From contig CAVZIX010000017.1 of the NCBI GenBank assembly GCA_963775395.1, positions 1-64,000 of the forward strand: DNA of 64,000 nucleotides, given 5' to 3'. Below the pieces are notes generated by a model, which had not been told where the DNA came from, searched no databases, and was given only the letters and a program-made list of their open reading frames with translations. The position numbers and the translations under genes are program-made. Below are positions 28,298 through 37,514 of the stretch, in pieces. Within the stretch, counting starts at the first letter, position 1; each line of letters starts with the position of its first letter. This DNA comes from JAIBJN01 sp963775395 (GTDB lineage: Bacteria; Actinomycetota; Thermoleophilia; Gaiellales; Gaiellaceae).

Positions 28298-31136
28298 CTA
28301 GAACGCGCCGAGCGCTTCGCGCGCGATGCGGTCCTGCTCGAGCCTGTGCGCCGTGGGGTAGCCCTCGCTCGGGCTCGCCCGCCAAGGGCGCCCGACGTAG
28401 CGAAGATCGACCTCGGCTGGCAGCCCTTCCTCCAGGCGGTGCCGGATGGCACGCCAGGCCCCCATGTTCTGCGGCTCCTCCTGGCTCCAGACGACCTCGG
28501 TCAGCGCCGGATAGCGAGAAAGCAGCTCGTCATAGGCCGCGACCGGGAAGGGATAGAGCTGCTCGAGCCGGGCGACGGCAACGCTCTCCGCCTCGCCGAA
28601 CGCCTCGTGCCCGACGATGTCGTAGTAGACCTTCCCCGTGCAGAGGACGAGCCGCGAGACCTCGCGCTTCTCGTCGGCGTCGAGCCGCGGGTCGTCGATG
28701 ACCGCCCGGAAGCCGCCCTGGGTCAGCTCCTCCAGGTGCGAGGTTGCCTCCTTGTGCCGGAGGAGGCCCTTCGGCGTCAGGACGACGAGCGGCCGACCCT
28801 TGGGGTGCAGCGCCTGCCGGCGCAGCAGGTGGAAGTACTGCGCGGCCGTCGACGGGTTGACGATGCGGATGTTCTCCTGGGCGGCGAGCTGCATGAAGCG
28901 CTCGAGCCGCGCGCTCGAGTGCTCGGGCCCGTTGCCCTCGTACCCGTGCGGCAGGAGAAGCGTCAGACGCGAGCTCTGCGTCCACTTCGAGAGCCCGGAG
29001 ACGACGAACTGGTCGATCACGACCTGGGCCGAGTTGACGAAGTCTCCGAACTGCGCCTCCCAGAGGACGAGCGCGCGCGAGACGGCGACGGAGTAGCCGT
29101 ACTCGAAGCCGAGCGCTCCGGTCTCCGAGAGTGGCGAGTTGTAGACCTGGAACGGCGCCCGCGAGGTCGGCAGGTGCTGGATCGGCGCGTACTTCTCACC
29201 CGTCTCGTAGTCGTGGAGCACGAGGTGGCGGTGCGAGAAGGTCCCGCGCTCCGTGTCCTGGCCCGTGAGCCGCACGGGAGTCGCGTCGGCGAGAAGGCTG
29301 CCGAAGGCGAGGCCCTCCGCCTGCGCCCAGTCGATGCCTCCCTGCTCCCCCACGGTGTCACGCCGGCGCTCGAGCGCCTTGGCGAGCTTCGGGTGCACCG
29401 TGAAGCCCTCGGGCACCTGGAGCAGGCGCTCGTTCAGCTCCTCGAGCTGCCCTGCAGGCACGGCGGTGTCGAGCTGCGTGTCCGCGCCGCGGCCGATGCG
29501 CCGCTCCTTGCGGCGGCCGGCCGTCGCGAACGACGCCTTCAGCTCCTCGTGGAGCGCCCGCATGCGCTCCTGCACCTCGTGCATGAAGGCCTCGACCTCC
29601 TCCGGCGTGACGAGGCCGTCCTCGACGAGCCTCCGCGCGTACTGCTCGCGGACCGTGGGGTGCTCCTCGATGAGCTTGTACATGAGCGGCTGCGTGTAGC
29701 TCGGCTCGTCGCCCTCGTTGTGGCCGAACCTCCGGTAGCCGACGAGGTCGACGACGACGTCGTGGCGGAAGCGCGCACGGAACGCCATTGCCAGACGGAT
29801 CGCCGAGAGAGCGGCCTCGGGGTCGTCGGCGTTCACGTGCACGATCGGCGTGTCGAAGCCCTTGGCCAGGTCGCTCGAGTAGCGGGTCGAGCGGCCTTCG
29901 TCGGGGTCGGTCGTGAAGCCGACCTGGTTGTTGGCGATGATGTGCAGCGTCCCGCCCGTCCGGTAGCCGGCCAGCTCCTGGAGGTTGAGCGTCTCCGCCA
30001 CGACGCCCTGGCCGGGGAAGGCCGCGTCTCCGTGAATGAGGATCGCGAGCGCCGACGCCGGGATCGTGCTCGCCCTCGGGCGAGCTGTGATCCGTCTGCG
30101 ACGCGCGCGTCTCCCCCTCGACCACCGGGTCGACGAACTCGAGGTGGCTCGGGTTCGACACGAGCGAGACGGTGACCTCGCCGCTCGGCGTCTGGCGGAC
30201 ACCCTCGGCGCCGAGGTGGTACTTCACATCGCCCGAGCCGCTCTCCAGGTCGGCCGAGACCGCCTCGAGGACGCGTTCGCCCTCGAACTCGCGCAGGATC
30301 GCGTCGACCTCGCGGCCCACCGTATGGGCGAGCACGTTGAGCCGGCCGCGGTGCGCCATGCCGAGCACGACGCGGCGCGCCCCGTCGTCGGCCGCCAGCT
30401 CGATCGCCTCGTCGAGCATCGGGACCATGACGTCGAGCCCTTCGATGGAGAACTGCTTCTGCCCCAGGAACGCTCGGCGCAGATAGCGCTCGAAGCCCTC
30501 GACGTCCGACAGCCGGCTGAGGAGGCCCTTCTTCTCCTCGGGTGAGAACGGGCGCCGGAAGGTGCCGGACTCGATCGCGTCCCGCAGCCAGAGCCGCTGC
30601 TCGTGGCTCGAGATGTGCTCGAGCTCGAACGCCATCGTGCCGCAATACGTCTCGCGCAGGACCGGAAGGGCCTCGACCAGCGTCTCCGCATGGACGTAGA
30701 GGCGCAGGACGCTCGCTGGGATCCGGGCCATGAGCTCGGGCGTAAGCCGAGGCTCGAGCCGGTCCGGGTCGAGCGCTGGATCGCCGGGCGGCTCCGACCC
30801 GAGCGGGTCGAGGCGCGCGGCGAGATGGCCGTGCGTGCGATGCGCCTTCACCAGGGACATCCCCGCGGCGACGCCGCCGAGCAGCACTCGATCGGGCGGC
30901 GCTTCGCTCTCCGGCGGCGCGGGCGCGGCAGCGGGAGCGCCGTTTCCGCCGGGCATGCCGTCGGGGTACAGCTCGCGCAGCCTCTGGACGAGCGGGAGGT
31001 GCTGGAGCAGCGCCTCGGGGTTCTCCTCGAAGAGCGCCCGCCACCGGGGGTCGACCGACTCGGGGGACGCGAGGTACTCGGCGAAGAGCTCCTCGACGAA
31101 GCCGGTGTTCAGATCGTCAATCTGCTCGCGTTCCAC
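28298..31136 (-). CDS. sucA: 2-oxoglutarate dehydrogenase E1 component (frame break near 30075)
   Basis: About 946 residues. It decarboxylates 2-oxoglutarate with thiamin diphosphate in the citric acid cycle. ATG 31136 begins MEREQIDDLNTGFVEELFAE, the E1 N-terminal helix; there is no fused E2 acyltransferase domain as in mycobacterial Kgd. RRVVLGMAHRGRLNVLAH and VSLVSNPSHLEFVDPVVEG precede the break; ALAILIHGDAAFPGQGVVAE and NNQVGFTTDPDEGRST follow it. Removing one G near 30074 restores HDPASALAILIHGD. As the enzyme is central, the break is more likely an error than a true loss. E2 and E3 genes are not in the window. Confidence 0.92.
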
Positions 31137-31200
31137 GCCCTTGAAATGAGGATAGCGACTGTGACGCTCCGCGCTTCGGCGAGCGGGTAGGCTTCACAAA

Positions 31201-31902
31201 ATGAAGCGTGTTCGGACCGCCGACCCGTATCGCGACCTCGATGTCATCGACTCGCGCGGGCCGCGCTTCAACCAGGCGACGATCGGCCTGCTCGCCCTCG
31301 TCTCCGTGGTCACCGGCTGGTGGCCGCTCCTGGCCATCCTGGCGGCCCAGCTCGCGGTGGGGCTCACGTTCGGCCGGCGGTACTGCCTGCCGTGCCTCGC
31401 CTACTTCGAGCTCGTGCAGCCGCGCTTCGGCGAAGGGCCGATCGAGGACGCCAGGCCGCCCCGCTTCGCGAACCTGGTCGGTGTCGTCGTCCTCGGGTCC
31501 GCATCCGTCGCGCACGCGGTGGGCCTGACGACGCTCGGCTGGGCGCTGGGGCTGCTGGTGGCCGGCCTCGCCTTGCTCGCCGCCGCCACGGGTCTCTGCG
31601 CCGGCTGCGAGATCTACCGCATCGGCGCGCGCCTGCGCGGGATCCGCTCCCATCGCCTCGACCGCGTCGAGCTCGAGGACTTCGGCCTCTCGCCCGACGG
31701 CGAGGTCGTGCTCCAGTTCACGCACCCGCTCTGCAGCGACTGCCGCAGGCTCGAGGAGCGCTTCCGCTCCGAGGGCCGCCGCGTGGTGACGGTCGACGTC
31801 TCGAGGGAGCCAGACCTCGCGCGCAAGTACGGCGTCGCGCTCGTCCCGACGGCCGTGGCCGTCACGGGGAACGGTGCCGTGCTGGCCCGTTTGGCGGGAT
31901 GA
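31201..31902 (+). CDS. DUF4395 membrane protein fused to a thioredoxin-like domain
   Basis: 233 residues. The N-terminal 140 contain three to four helices and match DUF4395, with RGPRFNQATIGLLALVS and the conserved GLCAGCEIYRIGARLRG at the end of the last helix. The C-terminal 75 are thioredoxin-like: FTHPLCSDCRRLEERF carries a CxxC redox pair and YGVALVPTAVAV has the cis-Pro. A further CxxC (YCLPCLAYF) lies at the membrane. Three CxxC pairs in one chain suggest electron transfer through or along the membrane. It diverges from sucA with a 64-base gap; its 3' end overlaps the next gene. Confidence 0.78.
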   Translation: MKRVRTADPYRDLDVIDSRGPRFNQATIGLLALVSVVTGWWPLLAILAAQLAVGLTFGRRYCLPCLAYFELVQPRFGEGPIEDARPPRFANLVGVVVLGSASVAHAVGLTTLGWALGLLVAGLALLAAATGLCAGCEIYRIGARLRGIRSHRLDRVELEDFGLSPDGEVVLQFTHPLCSDCRRLEERFRSEGRRVVTVDVSREPDLARKYGVALVPTAVAVTGNGAVLARLAG

Positions 31903-32173
31903 TCGTCAAGCCGGACGCGACCGTCCTGCGCCCGCCCACGTCGTAGATCACGTCCACGGAGTCGTTCTTGCGGTACGTGCCCGCAACGCCGAAGAACATG
32001 CTCGCCCAGCGCCAGAGTCCGAGCCTGCCTTCGCGCGCGAGCGGCTTGGCGAAGCGCAGCATGCCGCCCGAGACGACGTAGTCGGCGCCCTCCTGCTGCC
32101 GCACGCCGTTCACGAAGACCTCGACCGGTCCCGTCGCGTCGGCAGGGAGCGGTACGAGCCAGGCTTCGTTCAT
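31862..32173 (-). CDS. Small hypothetical protein
   Basis: 103 residues, no signal peptide or long hydrophobic span. It contains EVFVNGVRQQEGADYVVSGG, GMLRFAKPLAREGRLGLWRW and KNDSVDVIYDV, a beta-rich pattern like a small carbohydrate-binding or phage-fibre-type sandwich, but I recognise no family. The start ATG 32173 lies in an inverted repeat (32161-32186). Its end overlaps the convergent thioredoxin-fusion gene by 41 bases, so its last residues are less certain. Confidence 0.55.
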   Translation of the reverse strand: MNEAWLVPLPADATGPVEVFVNGVRQQEGADYVVSGGMLRFAKPLAREGRLGLWRWASMFFGVAGTYRKNDSVDVIYDVGGRRTVASGLTIIPPNGPARHRSP

Positions 32174-32186
32174 CGAACGAAAGCCT
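32161..32186. promoter_or_regulatory. Imperfect inverted repeat over a gene start
   Basis: AGGCTTCGTT-CATCG-AACGAAAGCCT is a near-perfect dyad with one extra A, overlapping the start codon of the small minus-strand gene. It could be an operator or an mRNA hairpin that covers the start; there is no other evidence. Confidence 0.35.
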
Positions 32187-32204
32187 AGGAGAAAGCCGGG
32201 GAAC

Positions 32205-32229
32205 CATGGGGGAAACAGGTTCCCCCATG
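32205..32229. promoter_or_regulatory. Strong hairpin upstream of the cytochrome oxidase operon
   Basis: CATGGGGGAA-ACAGG-TTCCCCCATG is a perfect 10-bp stem with a five-base loop and no following T-run. A second perfect hairpin, GCCGGGC-TCCC-GCCCGGC, is at 32382-32399, 21 bases before the coxB ATG. The rest of the 246-base gap (32174-32419) contains no recognisable sigma-70 promoter to my eye. These may be operators, RNA-processing signals or translational control elements for the oxidase operon. Confidence 0.5.
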
Positions 32230-32419
32230 AACTCCCCTCGGCGCGCGAAAACCTCTCCCAGCTTCCGGCGATGCCGATCCGGGGCTCCTCCTCGCCGCTG
32301 AGGAGGGTACCCCGTCAGCACTCACTGAACCACATAACGGGGGATTTTCAACTCCCTCGAACGAGTGACTTTTGTGCCGAAGCCGGGCTCCCGCCCGGCC
32401 CAATAGAATCGCAGCGGCT

Positions 32420-33448
32420 ATGCGGACGAAGACCGCCGTCATTGCCGCGCTCGCGGCGCTCGTACTCGCGTCCGCCCCGGTCGCCCTGGCGGCGGACCCC
32501 GGCCTCGGGCCGCCATCCACCGGCAGCGACAGCGGCGAAGCAATCCGCTGGCTCTACTGGTTCGTGTTCGCGATCTGCGCGGTCGTGTTCGTCGCGGTCG
32601 AGACGGCGCTGATCCTCTGTGTCATCCGCTTCCGGCGCCGGGGCTCGGTCTCGCCGGACGCCGAGGGGCCGCAGATCCACGGCAACACGCGCGTCGAGAT
32701 CATCTGGACGATCATCCCGGCCGTCATCCTCGTTGGGATCGCGATCGTCGTCCTCGCCCGCTCCTCGGCCGTCCAGGCGACGGGAGGCGACCGGTCGAAC
32801 GAGCTCGTCATCCAGGTGGAGGCACACCAGTTCTACTGGGAGTACGTCTACCCAGACGGACAGATCGCGCTGGACACGCTCGTTCTCCCGGTCGACCGCC
32901 CGGTCACACTCGAGCTCGTCACGTACGACGTCAACCACAGCTGGTGGGTGCCCGAGCTGACAGGGAAGCGCGACGCGATCTTCGGCCAAACCAATGAGCT
33001 CAGCTTCACGCCCAACCGCGAAGGGACCTTCGAGGGCCAATGCGCCGAGTTCTGCGGGATCCTGCACGCGGTTATGCCGACCACCGTGGAGGTTGTCTCC
33101 GAGGCCGACTACGCCGACCGCCTCTCGCTGCTCAGCGGCCAGAACGAACAAGGCGCGACGCAACTCGCCCTCGGCCGGGAGTCGTGGGAACGCGCATGCG
33201 CCAAGTGCCACGGCATCGCCGGCGAGGGTGACATCGGCCCGCCGATCGCCAAGAACGGCACGCTCGTGGACCGGGACTCGCTGACGGAGCTCCTGACAGA
33301 GGGTCTGGACACGCCCGACGTAGAGGGCTACATGCCCCCAGTCGGCCGCGGCTGGCCCGAGTTCCAGGTGCAGGCGCTCATCGCTTACATCCGCTCGAAC
33401 GAGCGGCTGGCCGAGCCGCAGCAGCCCGAGCAGGACGGTGAGGGCTAG
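32420..33448 (+). CDS. coxB: Cytochrome c oxidase subunit II with C-terminal cytochrome c domain
   Basis: 342 residues. A signal-like helix (AVIAALAALVLASAPVALA) and two membrane helices precede the cupredoxin domain. CuA ligands are in WWVPELTGKRDAIFG, CAEFCGILHAVM (two Cys, His, Met), and the electron-entry Trp region is NHSWW. The C-terminal 100 residues form a class I cytochrome c with CAKCHGIAGEGDIGPP and Met in GYMPPVGRGW, making a caa3-type subunit that takes electrons directly from a soluble carrier. The start ATG follows the coxB-proximal hairpin. Its TAG overlaps the ctaD GTG by one base. Confidence 0.95.
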   Translation: MRTKTAVIAALAALVLASAPVALAADPGLGPPSTGSDSGEAIRWLYWFVFAICAVVFVAVETALILCVIRFRRRGSVSPDAEGPQIHGNTRVEIIWTIIPAVILVGIAIVVLARSSAVQATGGDRSNELVIQVEAHQFYWEYVYPDGQIALDTLVLPVDRPVTLELVTYDVNHSWWVPELTGKRDAIFGQTNELSFTPNREGTFEGQCAEFCGILHAVMPTTVEVVSEADYADRLSLLSGQNEQGATQLALGRESWERACAKCHGIAGEGDIGPPIAKNGTLVDRDSLTELLTEGLDTPDVEGYMPPVGRGWPEFQVQALIAYIRSNERLAEPQQPEQDGEG

Positions 33449-35076
33449 TGGCCGTTCGCACGGAGACGGTCGCTCCCACCTGGCGCGAAGGCCGCGTCAC
33501 CAGCTGGCTGACGACGGTCGACCACAAGCGGATCGGGATCCTCTACCTGGTCACGTCGTTCTTCTTCTTTTTCGCGGCGGGGCTGATGGCGCTGCTCATG
33601 CGCACCCAGCTCGCCCAGGCGGACCAGGACTTCATCACGCGGAACGACTACAACCAGCTCTTCACGATGCACGGGACGGCGATGATCTTCCTCTTCGTCG
33701 TCCCCATCCTCGCGGGCTTCGGCAACTACCTCGTCCCGCTCATGATCGGCGCGCAGGATATGGCGTTCCCGCGCCTGAACGCGCTCTCCTACTGGCTCTT
33801 CCTGCTCGGCGGCCTCGTCATGCTCTCGAGCTTCTTCGCCGACGGCGGCGCGGCCAGCTCCGGCTGGACGGCCTACTCGCCACTCTCGACGGACGAGTTC
33901 AGCCCGACGACCGGCCAGGACTTCTGGATCCTGGGCCTGCACCTGACGTCGCTGTCCTCACTCGCGGGGGCGATCAACTTCATCGTCACGATCCACAACA
34001 TGCGCACGCCGGGGATGACCTGGATGCGCATCCCGCTCTTCGTCTGGTCGATCGAGGCCTACGCGGTGCTGCTCGTACTCGTCCTGCCGGCGATCTCGGC
34101 CGCCGTGACCATGCTCCTCCTCGATCGCCAGGGCGTCACGTCCTTCTTCGAGGGGGACAACGGAGCGCTGCTCTGGCAGCACATGTTCTGGTTCTTCGGC
34201 CACCCGGAGGTCTACATCATGGTGCTGCCCGCGATGGGGATGCTCTCCGAGATCATCCCCGTCTTCTCGCGGAAGCCGATCTTCGGCTACAAGGCGATCG
34301 CGTTCTCGACCATCGGCATCGCCTTCGCGAGCATGCTCGTCTGGGCGCACCACATGTTCACGGTCGGGCTGGAGGTGCCGCTCCAGGCGTGGTTCATGGT
34401 CACGTCGTTCGCGGTCGCCGTGCCGACAGCGATCAAGATCTTCAATTGGCTCGCGACGCTGTGGCGCGGCAGCCTCTGGTTCCGCGCGCCGCTGCTCTTC
34501 TGTCTCGGCTTCATCGCACTTTTCACGATGGGCGGCCTCTCCGGGATCATGCTGGCGGCCTACCCGGTGGACTACGCCGTGCACGATTCGTACTACGTGG
34601 TCGCGCACTTCCACTACGTGCTTTTCGGCGGGACCGTCTTCGGGATCTTCGCCGGGACGTACTACTGGTTCCCGAAGATCACCGGCCGCATGTACGACGA
34701 GCGGCTCGCCAAGACCCACTTCTGGCTCATGTTCGTGGGCTTCAACGCGGCTTTCCTCCCGCAGCACATGCTCGGGCTGCTGGGCATGCCGCGGCGGGTC
34801 TACACCTACGACCGGGGCGGGCTCTTCGAGTGGTACAACCTCATCTCGACGCTCGGGTCCTTCCTGATGGCGATCTCCCTCCTGGTCTTCCTGTTCAACG
34901 CGACGAAGAGCTGGCGCAGCGGCCCGCGCGTCGGCAACGACCCGTGGCGCGCGGACACGCTCGAGTGGTACACGACCTCGCCGCCGCCGACCTACAACTT
35001 CGAGAAGGTCCCGTACGTGTCGAGCCCGCGACCGCTCCGCGACCTGCGGCGCCGCATCGGAGGGCCGCGCGAATGA
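33448..35076 (+). CDS. ctaD: Cytochrome c oxidase subunit I
   Basis: 542 residues with about 12 helices. It reduces oxygen to water at the heme-copper centre and pumps protons. Haem and copper ligands are visible: FTMHGTAMIF, the cross-linked His-Tyr in FFGHPEVYIMVLPAMG, AHHMFTVG, and the pair in YVVAHFHYVLFGG. VDHKRIGILYL near the start is typical of the A-type family. It is the second gene of the oxidase operon; subunits III and IV are not in the window, so they must be elsewhere. Confidence 0.97.
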   Translation: MAVRTETVAPTWREGRVTSWLTTVDHKRIGILYLVTSFFFFFAAGLMALLMRTQLAQADQDFITRNDYNQLFTMHGTAMIFLFVVPILAGFGNYLVPLMIGAQDMAFPRLNALSYWLFLLGGLVMLSSFFADGGAASSGWTAYSPLSTDEFSPTTGQDFWILGLHLTSLSSLAGAINFIVTIHNMRTPGMTWMRIPLFVWSIEAYAVLLVLVLPAISAAVTMLLLDRQGVTSFFEGDNGALLWQHMFWFFGHPEVYIMVLPAMGMLSEIIPVFSRKPIFGYKAIAFSTIGIAFASMLVWAHHMFTVGLEVPLQAWFMVTSFAVAVPTAIKIFNWLATLWRGSLWFRAPLLFCLGFIALFTMGGLSGIMLAAYPVDYAVHDSYYVVAHFHYVLFGGTVFGIFAGTYYWFPKITGRMYDERLAKTHFWLMFVGFNAAFLPQHMLGLLGMPRRVYTYDRGGLFEWYNLISTLGSFLMAISLLVFLFNATKSWRSGPRVGNDPWRADTLEWYTTSPPPTYNFEKVPYVSSPRPLRDLRRRIGGPRE

Positions 35077-36278
35077 CCGCGCGCCCCGGGCCCTGGCTTC
35101 GACTGACCGCCTTCGCCGGCACCGTCGGCGTCGCCACGGTGGTGGCAACCGGCGCGTGGGGGCTCGCCCACGACGTCGCCGCGCACGTGACGCTCGCGCT
35201 CCTGGCGGCGACCGTGCTCGCCGCGCGGCTCGCGCACCCCGACCGTCCCGAGCTCCTCGTCTCGGCGGGCGCGTCGTTCCTCCTCTTCTCCGGCGCAGGC
35301 CTGGTTGCGCTCGCCGGAGCGCCCGCGTGGCTCCACGTCACCCTCGGCGCCGCGGCGCTGGCGGCGGCGTCGGTAGTGACGGCGATCTCCTTCCGGGGCG
35401 GGAAGCCCGTCCCGGCCGGGTCGTGGCGCGACTACCTGACGCTGACGAAGCCGCGGATCATGGTGCTGCTCCTCATCACCGGTGCGGGCGGGATGATCGT
35501 CGGCGCCGGCGGGCTGCCGTCGGCCGGCCTCGCGCTCGCCACGCTCGGCGGGCTGGCGCTCGCGTGCGGGGGCGCCAGCGCCTTCAACCACGTCCTCGAC
35601 CGCGACATCGACACGCACATGAAGCGCACGGCGGGAAGGCCCGTCGCGTCCGGCCGCGTGCCGCCGGAGCGGGCAGTCGAGTTCGGCCTCGCCCTCTCCG
35701 CGCTCTCGTACGTCGTGCTCACGAGCTTCGTCAACGTCCTCGCCGCCCTCCTGGCGCTCGCGGGGAACCTGTTCTACGTCTTCGTGTACACCCGGTGGCT
35801 GAAGCGGACGACGCCGCAGAACATCGTCATCGGCGGGGCCGCAGGGGCCGTGCCGCCGCTCGTCGGCTATTCGGCCGCGACCGGGAACCTGACCCTCGTC
35901 GCCCTGGCGCTCTTCCTGATCGTCTTCTTCTGGACGCCGCCGCATTTCTGGGCGCTCGCGCTCCTGATCAAGCGCGACTACGCCGAGGCGGGCATCCCGA
36001 TGCTCCCGGTCGTGCGCGGCGAACGGGAGACGACGCGCTCGATCGTCGTCTACTCCTTCGTGCTCGTCGCCGTCACGCTCCTGCCCGTGCTCGGGAGGAC
36101 GCTCGGCGCCGTCTACCTCGTCTCGGCGCTCGTCCTCGGGCTCCTCTTCATCGGCCTCGCGCTCGCGCTCCAGCGCCAGACGACACCGGCCCGCGCCCGG
36201 CGCCTGTTCAGCTACTCGCTCGCGTACCTCGCGCTCCTCTTCGTCGCCATGGCGATCGACCCGGTCTTGGTGGGCTGA
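35073..36278 (+). CDS. ctaB: Protoheme IX farnesyltransferase with extra N-terminal membrane domain
   Basis: 401 residues, about 100 longer than usual heme O synthases. The extra N-terminal 110 residues have three or four hydrophobic spans without His pairs expected of a heme A synthase. The UbiA-type core follows: DYLTLTKPRIMVLLL, the first acidic motif NHVLDRDIDTHMKRTAGRP, and the second around KRDYAEAGIPMLPVV. The enzyme attaches a farnesyl tail to heme b for oxidase assembly. ATG 35073 overlaps the ctaD stop by four bases. Confidence 0.92.
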   Translation: MTARPGPWLRLTAFAGTVGVATVVATGAWGLAHDVAAHVTLALLAATVLAARLAHPDRPELLVSAGASFLLFSGAGLVALAGAPAWLHVTLGAAALAAASVVTAISFRGGKPVPAGSWRDYLTLTKPRIMVLLLITGAGGMIVGAGGLPSAGLALATLGGLALACGGASAFNHVLDRDIDTHMKRTAGRPVASGRVPPERAVEFGLALSALSYVVLTSFVNVLAALLALAGNLFYVFVYTRWLKRTTPQNIVIGGAAGAVPPLVGYSAATGNLTLVALALFLIVFFWTPPHFWALALLIKRDYAEAGIPMLPVVRGERETTRSIVVYSFVLVAVTLLPVLGRTLGAVYLVSALVLGLLFIGLALALQRQTTPARARRLFSYSLAYLALLFVAMAIDPVLVG

Positions 36279-36394
36279 TGGATCCCGAGCTGAACCGCAA
36301 GAACCTGAAGCTCGGGCTGATCCTGCTCGGGATCTCGCTCGTCCTCCTCGCCGGCTCGTTCGCCGTCGCGGTGATCTACGACGCAGTCGCCTGA
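36278..36394 (+). CDS. Small single-helix membrane protein in the oxidase operon
   Basis: 38 residues, starting MDPELNRKNLKLGLILL and ending VIYDAVA. It has one transmembrane helix with a positively charged N-terminus. ATG 36278 overlaps the ctaB stop by one base (TGATG), and this tight coupling is the main evidence that it is real. Small hydrophobic subunits are common in cytochrome oxidases, so an assembly or structural role is plausible. Confidence 0.65.
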   Translation: MDPELNRKNLKLGLILLGISLVLLAGSFAVAVIYDAVA

Positions 36395-37514
36395 CCCGTA
36401 CCGAGCCTTCCTCGCGGTTCCGGAGAAGCGGCCGGACGGGATCGCGCTCGCCGTCAAGGACCTGATCGACACTGCTGGGCTCGTCACGACCTACGGGTCG
36501 GCGATCTACCGCGACCACGTGCCGGAGCGTTCGGCGTCGTGCGTGACCGCGCTCGAGGACGCCGGCTACGCGGTCGTGGGCAAGACGAACCTGCACGAGT
36601 TCGCCTACGGCATCACCTCGGACAACCCGCACTTCGGCGCGGTCGTCAACCCGCTCGACGCGAGCCGGATCCCGGGCGGGTCGAGCGGCGGGAACGGCGC
36701 CGCCCTCGCTGCGGGCCTCTGCGAGGTCGCGCTCGGGACGGACAGCGCGGGCTCGATCCGCCTACCCGCCGCCTGCTGCGGCGTCGTCGGCTTCAAGCCG
36801 ACGTGGGGCCTGGTCTCCGCCGACGGCGTCTTCGCGCTCGCACCCAGCTTCGACACGGTCGGGCCGATGGCGCGCTCGGTCTCGGCCTGCGCGGCCGCGA
36901 TGAGCGCGCTGGCCGGGCTTGCCCGGTCCCCTGCCGGCAACGTGCGTGCCGCCCTCGCCTGGACGGAGCTCGCCGACCCACTCGTCCGCGCCCGCGTGGA
37001 AGAGGCCGCGGCGCTGCTCCCGGACGTCGAGCACGTGGACTTCCCACTCCCCGGCGACCTCAACCCGGCCTTCCAGGTGGAGGCCGCCGAGGTGCACCGC
37101 GAGCTCTCGCACCACGAGCTCTTCGCCCAGCACCCCGGCCTCGTTGGGGAGAACGTCCGCCGCAAGCTCGAGGCCGCGTTCGCGGTCGGGAAGGACGCGG
37201 TGGTCGCCTCACTCGCAGAGCGGGAGTCCTACCGCGACCGGGCGCTGGCGGCGCTGGAGGGCTTCGACGTCCTCTTGACGCCGACGATGCCGATGGTCGC
37301 GCCACCCGTCGGGATCGGCGACCTGGCGCTGCGCGAGCGCATGATCTCGCTCACGCGCCCGTTCAACGCCCTCGGCTGGCCGGCGCTCGCGCTTCCCTGC
37401 GGCCCCGCGGAGGACGGGCTGCCCGCGTCGCTCCAGATCGCCGCCCGCACCGGCGAGGACGCGCTCGTGCTCGCCGTCGGCGAGGCTATAGCGGCGCGGC
37501 TGCCTCGTCCGTGA
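36375..37514 (+). CDS. Amidase-signature enzyme (start unresolved)
   Basis: Amidase-signature family, which hydrolyses amides, including GatA-like and urea-related enzymes. The catalytic Lys is in LAVKDLIDTAG and the Ser cluster in PGGSSGGNGAALAAG, with DSAGSIRLPAACCGVVG. The first ATG/GTG in frame (36519) lies after the catalytic Lys, while the frame is open only from 36375 (after TGA 36372-36374) and has no ATG, GTG or TTG there. Either a rare start is used or a base is in error near 36380. The 3' end overlaps the pgl end by 29 bases tail to tail. A bacterial GatA is usually longer (about 480 residues), so this about 380-residue form is probably another amidase. Confidence 0.8.
   Translation, partial: STTQSPDPYRAFLAVPEKRPDGIALAVKDLIDTAGLVTTYGSAIYRDHVPERSASCVTALEDAGYAVVGKTNLHEFAYGITSDNPHFGAVVNPLDASRIPGGSSGGNGAALAAGLCEVALGTDSAGSIRLPAACCGVVGFKPTWGLVSADGVFALAPSFDTVGPMARSVSACAAAMSALAGLARSPAGNVRAALAWTELADPLVRARVEEAAALLPDVEHVDFPLPGDLNPAFQVEAAEVHRELSHHELFAQHPGLVGENVRRKLEAAFAVGKDAVVASLAERESYRDRALAALEGFDVLLTPTMPMVAPPVGIGDLALRERMISLTRPFNALGWPALALPCGPAEDGLPASLQIAARTGEDALVLAVGEAIAARLPRP

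Noticed and set aside
28229..30175. A 648-residue plus-strand frame opposite the 2-oxoglutarate dehydrogenase gene.
   Set aside because: Composition is Arg/Leu/Val-rich with no domain, and it mirrors the real minus-strand gene, which has full E1 motifs. GC-rich shadow frame.
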